64,000 nt of DNA from CAYOUV01 sp963790075 (GCA_963790075.1 CAWBNG010000005.1:248001-312000); one strand, 5' to 3'. Counted from the first letter of the stretch, positions 41,266-50,221 are shown. The notes: generated by a model from the sequence alone, not told the origin. Program-made: numbers and translations.

Positions 41266-41310
41266 GAAACTCCGTCTCAGTAAGAATGAAGCGCAGATTA
41301 TATCGCGTTG

Positions 41311-42120
41311 TTATGGGCAAAGCAAATTCCCGTTGATCGAAGCGGCAGCCGAATCGACCATGCAATAGAAGGGGCGGACCACGTCTTGCAGCCCGAGCAG
41401 CGGATCGTGCAACCCGGTCGAAGCAACCAGGATATTGACATCCTGATTGAATTGGATCGGCACAGTGGTCTCGACCGGCACGGTCAGGTTGAGGATAATC
41501 GGCAAACGTGTCCCGGCTGGTAAGGTAATATTGGTCGGCGCGCTGAGAATATTCAGGCCACCCGTGTTGAGTGAGACCCGCGCACCGGTGATGTTCACAT
41601 CCTGACTGAGCACCACTTCGGTTTGCTGCTGGAGCTGCAAGTCAAATTTGACTGGCACAATCTGATCAATCGGTATGCTGGTATGGATTTGGGCCTGATC
41701 CATTTTTTCGAAGTTGTGGTAAAGTCCGCCAAGAAATCCCGAACCCATGGCTGATAATTTCTCAGTGCTCATGGCGGACATTTGCCGATAGGAAGTGATC
41801 AGCAGCGCCAACAATACCGCATTGAGCAGCAGCGACATGACACCCGTAATAGTCCAGAAGGGCGGACCCAGGTGGGAGAGCTGGAAACTCGTCCGTTCGC
41901 GACGGCGCGGTTTGTTCGTTGCAGGTGGGGAGGTTGCATTTTTTGACCGCTGAGCAGATGTCGCCTGGCTCCGAGGCAACTTTCCAAAGGAGCGATCTGG
42001 CTCCGCTTGCGGGGAGGGTGTGGGCTCTTCTTCCGCCGAAGAAAGGATGTTACGCAACCGGCTGGCCGGTGAAGAATCTTTTGGATCAGACTGGGGACCA
42101 GAAGAATCGGATAGTTTCAT
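41311..42120 (-). CDS. single-span membrane protein with exported beta-rich domain, unknown
   Basis: The 269-residue protein has a disordered, Ser/Pro-rich cytoplasmic N-terminus (1-80), a membrane span (about 92-112, TGVMSLLLNAVLLALLITS) and an exterior domain of alternating strands such as PVKFDLQLQQQTEVVLSQDV and NITLPAGTRLPIILNLTVPV. No enzymatic motif is seen. A GAGGAG ribosome site precedes the ATG. It lies 45 bases upstream of the M16 operon on the same strand. Confidence 0.65.
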   Translation of the reverse strand: MKLSDSSGPQSDPKDSSPASRLRNILSSAEEEPTPSPQAEPDRSFGKLPRSQATSAQRSKNATSPPATNKPRRRERTSFQLSHLGPPFWTITGVMSLLLNAVLLALLITSYRQMSAMSTEKLSAMGSGFLGGLYHNFEKMDQAQIHTSIPIDQIVPVKFDLQLQQQTEVVLSQDVNITGARVSLNTGGLNILSAPTNITLPAGTRLPIILNLTVPVETTVPIQFNQDVNILVASTGLHDPLLGLQDVVRPFYCMVDSAAASINGNLLCP

Positions 42121-42213
42121 AAGAACTCCTCTACAACTCTGAAGTGATTAATATTAGCATAGAACCTGGGGAACAAGACCCACATTCGAAAGCTCGTTTG
42201 TGATATTTCACAC

Positions 42214-42242
42214 TTGCACCCAACACAAAACTTCACTATAAT
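42214..42242 (+). promoter_or_regulatory. sigma-70-type promoter of the FAD oxidoreductase gene
   Basis: TTGCAC (42214-42219), 17 bases, TATAAT (42237-42242). It leaves a leader of about 100 bases before the GTG at 42351. GGAGGA lies eight bases before that GTG. Confidence 0.7.
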
Positions 42243-42350
42243 CAAAAAATGCCTTGGGAGGTGGATGAGTCGTATGCGCTTGTCCAATCTCCGGATTTTG
42301 CATATAATCAACTCGTTTTGTCCTAAGCGCTTACATCGAAGGAGGACAGT

Positions 42351-43694
42351 GTGACAAATCAATCTGCCTATCTCGTGGCAGTCGTCGGGGCCGGCCCAGC
42401 CGGCCTATTTGGTGCTCGCGAACTTGCGAACCAAGGCGCGCGCGTCGTGCTCTTTAATCGCGACATCAAACCCGGAGGACTGGCTGAGTATGGCATCTAT
42501 CCCAGCAAACACACCATGAAAGAGGGTCTGCGCCGACAATTCCGCCAGGTGCTGGATAATCCCAACATCAACTACTATGGCAATGTCATGATCGGTACGG
42601 AGGGCGACTTTTCACTAGATGACCTGCGTGCTATGGGATTCCAGGCCATCCTGGTCACCGCAGGAGCACAGGGGACCAAGTGGCTTGGCCTGCCCGGAGA
42701 AGACCTGATCGGTGTCTACCAAGCCAAAGACGTGGTTTACTTCTACAACAAGCTGCCTCCCTTCAGCCAAAAACCGTTCCGCTTCGGCAAGCGCTGCGCC
42801 ATTGTCGGCGCAGGAAATGTGATGGTCGACATTGCTCACTACCTGATCCGCGATGAGCAGGTGGAAGAGGTGGTAGCCGTCGTGCGGCGCGGACCGGCCG
42901 AGGTCAAATTCGACAAGAAGGAAATGGAGTACGTCATCGCAAACCTGGACATGGATGCGCTCGACGCCGAAATTGCCCGGGTATCGCCGATCATGAAACA
43001 GGTCGGGCAGGACCCGGAAGCAGCCAAGGCTGAGATCCTGGTCGCATTGCCCAAGGGCTTGCCCAAAGTCTCCGAGACGCGCTTCCGATTCGAATTCCTG
43101 ACCAGCCCCATCCGCATGCTGGGCGACAATCAGGGCCAGCTGACCCAGCTCGAGGTCGAGGATAACCTGCTGGTACTCAAAGACAACGGCGATACCAAGC
43201 CCAAGGGCACCGGCAACAAGCGCAGGCTGGACGTGGAGACGGTTGTCTTTGCCATCGGCGACAAAGTGGACGATACCTTCGGTCTGCCGATCGAGTGGAA
43301 TGAATTTGTCAAGAACCCCGCGCCACGCTTCCCGATCGAGGGAGTGTCCTTCGAAGCCTACGACCCCGAAAAGAAACAGCCGATCGAGGATATATTCGTA
43401 GCTGGATGGTCGCGCCAGGCCAGCCATGGCTTGGTCGGGTATGCCCGCAAGGACGGCACTAACGGCTCGAAAGCTCTGTGGGAATACCTGCAAACCTTGC
43501 AGACCAAAGATGCGGACACCGACGCCATCGACGGGCGTGTCAAAAGCCTGCCCAAACCGGTTGTCACCAAGGACGACATCAAACATCTTGAAGCTGTCGA
43601 ACTGGAGGAAGCCCGCAAGCGCAACGTGGATGAGTTCAAGTTCTCCTCCAACGATGAGATGCTGAAGGCCATGGGATTGACGATAGCGGCCTGA
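42351..43694 (+). CDS. FAD/NADP-dependent oxidoreductase, adrenodoxin-reductase/GltD-like
   Basis: The 447-residue flavoprotein has an FAD Rossmann motif (VVGAGPAGLFGARELANQGA) at residue 10, the GGLAEYGIYPSKHTMKEGLR block, an NADP motif (CAIVGAGNVMVDIAHYLIRD) near 147, and a final FAIGD motif before the substrate end. The pattern is that of ferredoxin:NADP reductases of the adrenodoxin-reductase and glutamate synthase small-subunit group. It would shuttle electrons between NADPH and an iron-sulfur protein. No ferredoxin gene is adjacent. GTG start. Confidence 0.85.
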   Translation: MTNQSAYLVAVVGAGPAGLFGARELANQGARVVLFNRDIKPGGLAEYGIYPSKHTMKEGLRRQFRQVLDNPNINYYGNVMIGTEGDFSLDDLRAMGFQAILVTAGAQGTKWLGLPGEDLIGVYQAKDVVYFYNKLPPFSQKPFRFGKRCAIVGAGNVMVDIAHYLIRDEQVEEVVAVVRRGPAEVKFDKKEMEYVIANLDMDALDAEIARVSPIMKQVGQDPEAAKAEILVALPKGLPKVSETRFRFEFLTSPIRMLGDNQGQLTQLEVEDNLLVLKDNGDTKPKGTGNKRRLDVETVVFAIGDKVDDTFGLPIEWNEFVKNPAPRFPIEGVSFEAYDPEKKQPIEDIFVAGWSRQASHGLVGYARKDGTNGSKALWEYLQTLQTKDADTDAIDGRVKSLPKPVVTKDDIKHLEAVELEEARKRNVDEFKFSSNDEMLKAMGLTIAA

Positions 43695-43720
43695 GCCATC
43701 ACGTCGTTGTAAACAAAATA

Positions 43721-43752
43721 TTACCCCTCCCTGCTGTGCAGGGAGGGGTATC
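43721..43752 (+). terminator. stem-loop after the oxidoreductase gene
   Basis: TTACCCCTCCCTGC pairs with GCAGGGAGGGGTA around TGT. A T-run is lacking on the plus strand, so it may act as a weak terminator or mRNA-end stabiliser. Confidence 0.5.
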
Positions 43753-43841
43753 AGTTAAGCATGCGACTTTCGGACCTCGAATTCCGTGCGATGAATTCGC
43801 CAATGTCCTTTACACTGTTCTCCCGCAATGGCGCGAAGTTG

Positions 43842-43847
43842 TATAAT
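43842..43847 (+). promoter_or_regulatory. -10 box of the dihydroorotate-dehydrogenase-like gene
   Basis: TATAAT at 43842-43847, preceded by TTG; the -35 is weak (TCTCCC). The start point would fall near 43854, with the ATG at 43868. Confidence 0.45.
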
Positions 43848-43867
43848 CATCCCAATATGTGCGAACC

Positions 43868-44617
43868 ATGTTCAAACAAGACCTGACTTTCCGCACTCCA
43901 CTGATGAACGCCGCCGGGACACTGGGATTCTTCCCGGACCGGCACGCCGCGCTCGATTGGAAGACCTTGGGGGCTTTCGTGACCAATCCGCTCTCGCTGC
44001 GCCCACGACTGCCCACTGCTCGTCCGGAGCTGGTCGAGTATCCCGGCGGAATCCTGCTGCACACCGGCCTGCCCAATCCGAGCCTGCCAACAGCCATCAA
44101 GAAATACGCCCGGCGCTGGGCGGACGCGGACCTGCCGATCATCGTCCACCTGATGGCTGACCGCCCCGAAGAGACAGCCCGCATGGTGCGGTCGCTGGAG
44201 GGGATCGAGAATGTGCTGGCGGTCGAACTGGGATTCGCCCCGCTTTTAACGGACGATATCATCCTATTAGCTGTCGAAATGTGCCTGGGCGAGCTGCCGC
44301 TGATCGTCTCCTTGCCGTCCGAGCAGGTGTTGGGCCTTGGACCGCGCGCATTGGATGCGGGTGCTGCAGCACTCAGCCTGGCAGCACCGAGAGGCGCCTT
44401 GCCCAAAGATGCGGTGTTGGTCAGCGGGCGGCTTTACGGCCCGAGTCTTTTCCCACAGGCGCTGGAAACGGTCGCCAACGCGGCCAAATTAGGATTGGCG
44501 GTGATTGGCAGCGGAGGGGTTTACAGGGATGATGACGTTAGCGCGATGCTGGCAGCTGGCGCGCTGGCGGTGCAAATCGATTCTGCCCTTTGGAAAGGTT
44601 TCAACGCAGGTCAATGA
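43868..44617 (+). CDS. dihydroorotate dehydrogenase-like TIM-barrel protein
   Basis: The 249-residue protein follows the PyrD barrel: FRTPLMNAAGTLGFFP at the N-terminus, GAFVTNPLSLRPR, LVEYPGGILLHTGLPNPSL, and the FMN-phosphate region LGLAVIGSGGVYRDDDVSAM. It is about 50 residues shorter than typical class 1 enzymes and lacks an obvious catalytic Cys/Ser loop, so substrate and activity are uncertain. The ATG at 43868 is used; GTG at 43859 is possible. It converges with the next gene, overlapping by 17 bases. Confidence 0.72.
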   Translation: MFKQDLTFRTPLMNAAGTLGFFPDRHAALDWKTLGAFVTNPLSLRPRLPTARPELVEYPGGILLHTGLPNPSLPTAIKKYARRWADADLPIIVHLMADRPEETARMVRSLEGIENVLAVELGFAPLLTDDIILLAVEMCLGELPLIVSLPSEQVLGLGPRALDAGAAALSLAAPRGALPKDAVLVSGRLYGPSLFPQALETVANAAKLGLAVIGSGGVYRDDDVSAMLAAGALAVQIDSALWKGFNAGQ

Positions 44618-46700
44618 CCTGCAAAATATTGCTGTAATCATCCGTCCACAGGCGCACCGGCGGCAAGTCATCGGTCAATTCGCTGCGCGCTGCGACCTGC
44701 GGCTGCTGCAGGAAAGCCTGGTTGCGTGTCACCAGCATCCAGGTCGACCAGAAGGCGCGCTCGCCGTCGCCCTGATCCTGCACGATTACCGCCGACAGGC
44801 CGAAGTGGTCAGCCAGCGCCTTGACCACCGGGCGCAAATCCAGCGCATGCGTGCTGATGTTGATCGCCAGGATGCCATCCGGCTTGAGATGGGCCAGATA
44901 AACCTGCCAAGCCTGTTCTGTCATCAAATGCACTGGCATGGCGCTGTCGCTGAAGGCGTCCAGGCTCAGGATGTCAAATTGGTCAGAGCCGTCGGCTGCC
45001 AGTTCGCGTTCGAGCGAGAGGCGCGCATCGCCGGGCACGATCATGATCCTGGCCGGGCTGGCCGTGACGTAGTCGAAATAGCCGCCCAAGCCCTGCGCCA
45101 GCTGGATCACGTCGGGATTGATCTCGTAGAAACGCATACTGTCATTTGGGCGGCCGAAAGCTGCCAGTGTGCCTACGCCCAGGCCTATATCCCCGATGCG
45201 CAGACCCTGCCCGCGGTTCGGGTGGTTCAGAATTGCCAGCCCAATGCCGCTATTTTCGGTGTAATAAGCCGTCGGCAGTTCACGCCTGGCCGGGTCGGTA
45301 AATTGGTAACCATGCATGGTCGCGCCATGAACCAGGACGAAGCGCCGTTCTGCCGGATCGCCGGGATACAATTCCCGGACGCGCACCACGCCGTAAAAAC
45401 TGCGGTCCGCATACGCCGTGGCCTGCGAACGCACGGAAACCGCCATCAGCAGTACCACCCCGGTCACAGCCAGCCCGCTGACCATGCCCAGTTCGGCCAG
45501 TCGATGACCCCAGCCGCGCTCGCCGGGCGTAGCCTCCAGGCCGTTGACCGCCAGTAGACACAGCCAAGCCAGCAGCAGTCCGATCGGCAACTCCCACACA
45601 TCGTGGAAGATCAAGGGTGCGACCACCGAAACCAGCAGACTGCCAAGCGCCCCACCCACCGAAATCATCAGGTAGAAGTCGGTCAGGCGCATGGGAGCCG
45701 GCTTGCGATCCGCCAGTTCGCCATGCACTACCATCGTGGCCAGGAACTGCACCAGCGCAAAAACCAGGATGTATGCCCAGGTGCTGAGCGTCACCGGTTC
45801 GTAATAATACACCCAGGCAAACAGGACCGTAGCCCCGAACAGCAACCCGGTGTAGGGGAAGCGCGCGTAGATTTTTTCGCTGGCGAAGACCAGGATGAAG
45901 GTCAACAGGTAAACCGCCAGCGGCAGCACCCAGAGTAACGGCACGACCGTAATCTCGGTCGTCAGGTGATTGGTGACTGCCAGGAGTAAAATCGACCCAA
46001 CCGCCGAAAGGGTGATCCACAGGATGCGCTCACCTAACCCGACCGTTTCTCCCCTTGTGATTTTTGCTGTTCCTCCAAACTCAGCCTTGGACGACGTGCG
46101 CGTTCCCGTTAGCTTGAACGCCGCCATCCCCGCAGCGGCAACCAACAGGACGTATCCAGCCGTCCAGACGATAGCCTGCATCCGCAGGGGAAGCAGTGGT
46201 TCGACTGCAAAGGGATAGGCCAGCAGCCCTAGTAAGGAGCCCAAATTCGAGAGCGCGTATAACGGATAGGGTGAACGCCCCGGTTGGGTCAGACCAAACC
46301 AAGCTTGCATCAACGGGCTGTTGGTAGCCAGCACCAGGAATGGCAACCCGACCGAAGCCAGCAGCATCCACATAATCTGGCCCTGCGGGTCGTTCAAACC
46401 CTGGAATTTAATAATTTGGGGAAATAGCGACGAACCGTAAGACAGACCGCTCAGGAACAGCGCGACAGTCGAGATGCCCAGCAGGGACAAGTAGACCACA
46501 CGCTGCTTGCGCAAATCCAAACGCTGGAGCCAGGCTGCCAGGGCGTAGCCGGCCATCAGCATGACCTGGAAGAAGAGCAGCGCGGTCAGCCAGGCAGCCG
46601 GCGTCCCTCCAAAAATCGGCGTGATGCGCTTGCCAAGCAGTAATTCGACTTGGAAGAGAAACAGGGCTGAGAAAAAGACGATCAGCGGGTACAGCAGCAT
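44601..46700 (-). CDS. fused membrane/spermidine-synthase-like protein
   Basis: The 699-residue protein has about 12 membrane spans over residues 1-430 (start MLLYPLIVFFSALFLFQVEL with a GGTPAAWLTALLFFQ segment). A cytosolic SAM-binding domain of spermidine synthase type follows, with LRIGDIGLGVGTLAAFGRPN, MRFYEINPDVIQLAQG and QFDILSLDAFSDSAMPVHLM. Similar fusions are widespread and poorly characterised. Whether it makes polyamines or methylates something is not known; the catalytic Asp is present in LSLDAFSD. One base separates it from the gene upstream (dtd). Confidence 0.82.
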   Translation of the reverse strand: MLLYPLIVFFSALFLFQVELLLGKRITPIFGGTPAAWLTALLFFQVMLMAGYALAAWLQRLDLRKQRVVYLSLLGISTVALFLSGLSYGSSLFPQIIKFQGLNDPQGQIMWMLLASVGLPFLVLATNSPLMQAWFGLTQPGRSPYPLYALSNLGSLLGLLAYPFAVEPLLPLRMQAIVWTAGYVLLVAAAGMAAFKLTGTRTSSKAEFGGTAKITRGETVGLGERILWITLSAVGSILLLAVTNHLTTEITVVPLLWVLPLAVYLLTFILVFASEKIYARFPYTGLLFGATVLFAWVYYYEPVTLSTWAYILVFALVQFLATMVVHGELADRKPAPMRLTDFYLMISVGGALGSLLVSVVAPLIFHDVWELPIGLLLAWLCLLAVNGLEATPGERGWGHRLAELGMVSGLAVTGVVLLMAVSVRSQATAYADRSFYGVVRVRELYPGDPAERRFVLVHGATMHGYQFTDPARRELPTAYYTENSGIGLAILNHPNRGQGLRIGDIGLGVGTLAAFGRPNDSMRFYEINPDVIQLAQGLGGYFDYVTASPARIMIVPGDARLSLERELAADGSDQFDILSLDAFSDSAMPVHLMTEQAWQVYLAHLKPDGILAINISTHALDLRPVVKALADHFGLSAVIVQDQGDGERAFWSTWMLVTRNQAFLQQPQVAARSELTDDLPPVRLWTDDYSNILQVIDLR

Positions 46701-46701
46701 C

Positions 46702-47139
46702 TTACTTCTCGAGCCAGACCGTCACCGGCCCGTCGTTGTGAATCTCGACCAGCATGTGGGCGCCAAATTCTCCGCTTTGCGTAGGCACGCCCTGTTCGCG
46801 CAACAAGTCAGCAAAACGCTCAACCAACGGAGCGGCGTGTTCAGGCAAAGCTGCATCAATGAATGACGGGCGCCGTCCCTTGTGAGTATCGGCATAAAGT
46901 GTGAACTGCGAAACGACGATTGCCTCTCCCCCCACGTCTAAAACGGACAGGTTGGTTTTCCCATGCTGGTCCTCGAAAATGCGCAAATTCGAAATTTTTT
47001 CGACCAGGTATTGGGCTTGCGCCTCCCCGTCGTTGTGGCCAATCCCAAGCAGAATGACCAATCCACGGTCGATTTGGGCAATGGTCCGGCCGTCGACCGA
47101 GACCGATCCTTTCGAAACTCTTTGAAGCAAAGCGCGCAC
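46702..47139 (-). CDS. dtd: D-aminoacyl-tRNA deacylase
   Basis: The 145-residue enzyme shows both signatures of the family: VVSQFTLYADTHKGRRPSF (SQFTL, with Thr as catalytic centre) and the C-terminal LVEIHNDGPVTVWLEK, where Gly-cisPro reads GPVT. It removes D-amino acids wrongly attached to tRNA. GTG start. It shares the strand with trpS upstream and the membrane/SAM fusion downstream. Confidence 0.95.
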   Translation of the reverse strand: MRALLQRVSKGSVSVDGRTIAQIDRGLVILLGIGHNDGEAQAQYLVEKISNLRIFEDQHGKTNLSVLDVGGEAIVVSQFTLYADTHKGRRPSFIDAALPEHAAPLVERFADLLREQGVPTQSGEFGAHMLVEIHNDGPVTVWLEK

Positions 47140-47210
47140 AAATCACCACAGATCATGCAGAGACCTCACAAGCCCGTTTCTCCGCGCTCTGTGTCGTCTC
47201 TGCGGTGAAA

Positions 47211-48197
47211 TCACGGCAAGGCCACTGCTTCCCGCACTTCTTCCATTGTCTTTGCGGCAATGGCACGTGCACGTTTAGCTCCATCGTTGAGCACATCCAT
47301 CACGGAATCGGGGTTGGACCCGATCTCAGCTCGCTTGGCACGGAACGGCTCAAGATGTTTGTTGAGATTAGCAGCAAAGCGCTTCTTGCAATCCACGCAA
47401 CCAATTCCCGCCCGGCGACACTCGACGTTGATCATAGCCACTTCGTCATCCGGCGAGAATATCTTGTGCATCGAGAAAACATTGCACACATCCGGATTGC
47501 CCGGATCGGTACGTTTGATCCGCGCCGGGTCAGTCACCATCTGCATGACACGCTTGGTTGTTTCTTCGGGCGTGGCTGCCAATTCAATGTGATTATCGAG
47601 GCTTTTGCTCATCTTCTGCTGGCCATCGAGGCCCAGTACCTTTGGAATCTCGGTAGCCTTCATCTGCGGCTCGATCAAGACCTTGGTGTTGTAGCGATAA
47701 TTGAACGAGCGGACTGTCTCACGTGCGAACTCGATGTGGGGAGCCTGATCGATGCCGACCGGCACCGAATCCGCCTTGTAGAGAGCGATGTCAGCGGTCA
47801 TCAATACGGGATAGCCGACCAGCCCATAATTGACATTATTCGGGTTCTGACGTACTTTTTCCTTAAATGTCGGCAGGTCGGTCAGCTTTCCCAGCGGAGT
47901 GACCATCGAAAGCAAGATGTGTAGTTCGGTCACCTGTGGGACATGAGATTGGATGAAAACGATGCTCTCTTCCGGACGGATGCCAGCAGCCAACCAGTCA
48001 AGCGCCATTTCGTAGGTGTTCTGTTTCAGGTCCTTGGTGGTATCGACCGTGGTCAAGGCATGAAGGTCAACAATGCAGTAGACGCATTCGTACTCGTCCT
48101 GCAAGGCGACATAATTCTTGATCGCACCCAGATAATTACCTAAGTGCTGGCGGCCCGTCGGGCGGGCGCCGGAAAAGACACGTCCTTTTTTCGACAT
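47211..48197 (-). CDS. trpS: tryptophanyl-tRNA synthetase
   Basis: The 328-residue class I synthetase has FSGARPTGRQHLGNYLGAIK (HIGH-equivalent, residues about 8-27), YPVLMTADIALYKADSVPVG with IDQAPHIEFAR, and GLDGQQKMSKSLDNHIEL (KMSKS). It charges tRNA-Trp. Full length for the family. The selenoprotein gene lies 38 bases upstream on the same strand. Confidence 0.96.
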   Translation of the reverse strand: MSKKGRVFSGARPTGRQHLGNYLGAIKNYVALQDEYECVYCIVDLHALTTVDTTKDLKQNTYEMALDWLAAGIRPEESIVFIQSHVPQVTELHILLSMVTPLGKLTDLPTFKEKVRQNPNNVNYGLVGYPVLMTADIALYKADSVPVGIDQAPHIEFARETVRSFNYRYNTKVLIEPQMKATEIPKVLGLDGQQKMSKSLDNHIELAATPEETTKRVMQMVTDPARIKRTDPGNPDVCNVFSMHKIFSPDDEVAMINVECRRAGIGCVDCKKRFAANLNKHLEPFRAKRAEIGSNPDSVMDVLNDGAKRARAIAAKTMEEVREAVALP

Positions 48198-48235
48198 ACT
48201 ACCTCTTTAATAAACCTCAGGATCCCTGCAGCGAA

Positions 48236-48478
48236 TTAGCCTTCGATCAGCTGTTTTACCAGTTTCAGTACTTCGCCTGGTTCAGCGTGGCGTTTGGCCT
48301 GTAATTTGGAATAAATCAACTTTTCATCCAGCTCGACCTCGAAGCGGCCGCCATCCGAAGGGATCAAAGCGAGTGATCCTATCTCGTACTCGTAATTCTT
48401 GAGCAAATCTCCCGCCAGGCTCACGGCCCGGTCAGTGTAATGTCAAACTGCGCAGTACTCGATAGTGATTTTGACCAT
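48236..48478 (-). CDS. SelW/Rdx-family selenoprotein with in-frame UGA
   Basis: Read through the TGA at 48445-48443, the gene encodes an 80-residue Rdx-type protein: MVKITIEYCAVUHYTDRAVS, then LAGDLLKNYEYEIGSLALIP, DGGRFEVELDEKLIYSKLQ and an EVLKLVKQLIEG tail. Cys9-Ala-Val-Sec12 is the CxxU redox motif of SelW-like thioredoxin-fold proteins, in the right place after the first strand. Ordinary translation would start only at 48424 and lose the active site. AGGAG lies five bases before the ATG. A stem-loop right after the UGA (48431-48415) is positioned like a bacterial SECIS, and tRNA-Sec is encoded at 24207. Likely role: thiol redox protection. Confidence 0.88.
48415..48445 (-). promoter_or_regulatory. 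candidate bacterial SECIS hairpin
   Basis: Starting 12 bases after the UGA, CCGGGC (48431-48426) pairs with GCCTGG (48420-48415), including one G-U pair, around the loop CGTGA. Bacterial SECIS elements sit just 3' of the UGA with a GU-containing apical loop about 16-37 bases away; this fits. Confidence 0.6.
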
Positions 48479-48530
48479 TCAAGCTCCTGGGCGAATTGTT
48501 AGAGAATTATAACATGCCAGTCCCAGCCTC

Positions 48531-48559
48531 TTGCCACAGCCCTGTATAAGGACTATAAT
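48531..48559 (+). promoter_or_regulatory. sigma-70-type promoter of the zinc-ribbon gene
   Basis: TTGCCA (48531-48536), 17 bases, TATAAT (48554-48559), facing the gene at 48589. A TATAAT on the other strand (48511-48506) lies about 28 bases before the selenoprotein ATG, so the two genes have divergent promoters. Confidence 0.75.
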
Positions 48560-48588
48560 TTACCCGCTTTAGGAGTTAGGAGATCGCA

Positions 48589-48849
48589 ATGCCTGTTTAT
48601 ACCTACCGCTGTGACTCGTGCGGCGTACGCTTTGATCGCCAGCAGAGTTTTAATGACCAACCCCTGACACGTTGCCCGGAGTGCGGCAAGAAGAGTCTGC
48701 ACAAAGTCTACGGGCCAGTGGGTATTGTGTTTAAAGGCTCCGGCTTCTACTCAACCGATCATCGCTCCCCCTCCGGACAAATCTCGCGCACCGAGAAAAA
48801 AGAAGAAAAAACCGAGTCCAAGAGCAGCGAGCAACCTGCAAAAGAATAA
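48589..48849 (+). CDS. FmdB-type zinc-ribbon protein with charged tail
   Basis: The 86-residue protein begins MPVYTYRCDSCGVRFDRQQS and has CxxC pairs at about residues 8-11 and 29-32 (CPECGKKSL), then VGIVFKGSGFYSTDHRS, typical of the FmdB family. The last 25 residues are Lys/Glu/Ser-rich and probably disordered. TAGGAG precedes the ATG. It is a paralogue of the protein encoded at 27047. Confidence 0.9.
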   Translation: MPVYTYRCDSCGVRFDRQQSFNDQPLTRCPECGKKSLHKVYGPVGIVFKGSGFYSTDHRSPSGQISRTEKKEEKTESKSSEQPAKE

Positions 48850-48876
48850 CGCCTGCAACCAACAAAAAATAAAACA

Positions 48877-48904
48877 AATGGCGCACCAGCTGGTGCGCCA
48901 TTTG
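48877..48904. terminator. bidirectional terminator (perfect palindrome)
   Basis: AAATGGCGCACCAG and CTGGTGCGCCATTT form a perfect 14-bp inverted repeat between the convergent zinc-ribbon and lipoprotein genes, flanked by A/T-rich runs. Confidence 0.8.
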
Positions 48905-48926
48905 ACTTTAAAACACTCAAGCAAAT

Positions 48927-49631
48927 TCAAGGGGTCTCGACCGGGGTGGCCGTCTCCGGGCTTTCCCGACCAACGAAACGCAGGCATAATTGCGGGTCGG
49001 TGTCTTCGCCCACACCGCCGCCCACCCAGTATTGCCGTCCGTCCGATGTGACGACTTTGACGAATGTCCAGGCAGGGGAATAATTCTTGTTCATGTTCCA
49101 ATACCCGATCAGAACCAAGAATTCACCTTCTTCAGCCTTCAATGCGCCACCTGAAGCCTTGCTGGGTGCACCTCGCAACTTGACCCCATTCGAACGCGTA
49201 ACAACTACTTTCAGATGATTGAGAATGACAAAGTATTTATTGGTCCCTGTGTTCTCGCTGGAACCTGGAGGAAATTCAAAGACTGCGCCTTCCGACCAGT
49301 CCGGCCACGAGGTTGGGACAGGCAAGGTAGGCAATGGTGTTGGCGTATCGGTGACAAGCGGAGTCGGTGTATTCAAGATGAAGATGAACGTAGGGGTTGG
49401 GGTAGGAGTAACGGTAGGTGTTTTGGTTGGCGTTAATGTGGGGATAACCGGTGTAAAAGTCGGCAGGGCTGCCTGGGTCTGGCGGGCAGCTTCGGCAGCA
49501 GTCAGTGCCACTGCCGTGTCCACAGCTCCAGGAATCTGGGTTGGGACCGCAAAAGGATTGGTGGGAGCGCAGGCAAGCAGCAAGACGCCCAGTAGTAATA
49601 AGCTTAATATTCGTTCGCCGCGTTTGGCCAT
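48927..49631 (-). CDS. lipoprotein with long Thr/Pro repeat linker, unknown
   Basis: The 234-residue protein has a lipoprotein signal (LLLGVLLLACAPT, Cys about 21), a helical stretch (about 35-55), a low-complexity Thr-Pro linker (about 58-108, PTLTPTKTPTVTPTPTP) and a C-terminal domain with several Trp and Tyr residues (SWPDWSEGAVFEFPPGS, KVVVTRSNGVKLRGAP). The last domain resembles SH3-like ligand-binding folds, but this is not certain. It is 41 bases downstream of another membrane-anchored gene. Confidence 0.68.
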   Translation of the reverse strand: MAKRGERILSLLLLGVLLLACAPTNPFAVPTQIPGAVDTAVALTAAEAARQTQAALPTFTPVIPTLTPTKTPTVTPTPTPTFIFILNTPTPLVTDTPTPLPTLPVPTSWPDWSEGAVFEFPPGSSENTGTNKYFVILNHLKVVVTRSNGVKLRGAPSKASGGALKAEEGEFLVLIGYWNMNKNYSPAWTFVKVVTSDGRQYWVGGGVGEDTDPQLCLRFVGRESPETATPVETP

Positions 49632-49672
49632 TTATCCTCCATTATTATTTTACCCTGCCCAAGCTAATTTTT

Positions 49673-50221
49673 TTACTTTACAACCTCAAATTTCACTTTG
49701 GAAAGTTCAGCCAAAAGATTATAGCCATCCACGGGGACCAATTGCTTGAGTGAAACCATGGAAGCATTAATCACCTCAACCTGAATATAGCCCAAATGAA
49801 CGGGAGGCCAATCAGCCAACTTTTGCTTGACTGCACTGGCTTCGAAGGACCTGCCATTTGGCAATGAAACAGATGTGTTTAGAGAAAACGTCCAGGTCAA
49901 ACCATCGTTGGAGACATCCCAGGAGGTGGCCAGATCAGGTGCGAATCCGGCGCTGTCTTGACTGACAAGGGCGCGATACTCCATGCCAGCTTGAAGTGTA
50001 GAAGTTGCGGGAAGCGGAGCGGGGGTAACGCTTGGAGTTTGGGTCGCATCCCAATCCGAGGGAGTCAGCCCTGGCTGTGAAGGAGTCGCAGAAGATTTAT
50101 CCAAGCCCGCCTGGACAATCGGTCCAACCACCACAGTCACGAGGGTGGTCAACAGGGCGAATATGCCAGTAATGACCGCTGCCCAGAGGGTCGCATTAGA
50201 TTTGTTTTCTTTCTTGCCCAT
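49673..50221 (-). CDS. membrane-anchored protein with a family-5 binding-protein-like piece
   Basis: The 182-residue protein has a membrane anchor at about residues 10-35 (WAAVITGIFALLTTLVTVVV), a Thr/Pro linker, then SWDVSNDGLTWTFSLNTSVS with LPNGRSFEASAVKQKL. That last part is the characteristic strand-helix piece of the N-terminal lobe of OppA-type binding proteins (SWEVSDDGLTWTFxLRxGVKFxDG). The rest of that fold is missing. It could be a ligand-sensing module or a degenerate binding protein. The start is the ATG at 50221, not the upstream one at 50287. Confidence 0.6.
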   Translation of the reverse strand: MGKKENKSNATLWAAVITGIFALLTTLVTVVVGPIVQAGLDKSSATPSQPGLTPSDWDATQTPSVTPAPLPATSTLQAGMEYRALVSQDSAGFAPDLATSWDVSNDGLTWTFSLNTSVSLPNGRSFEASAVKQKLADWPPVHLGYIQVEVINASMVSLKQLVPVDGYNLLAELSKVKFEVVK

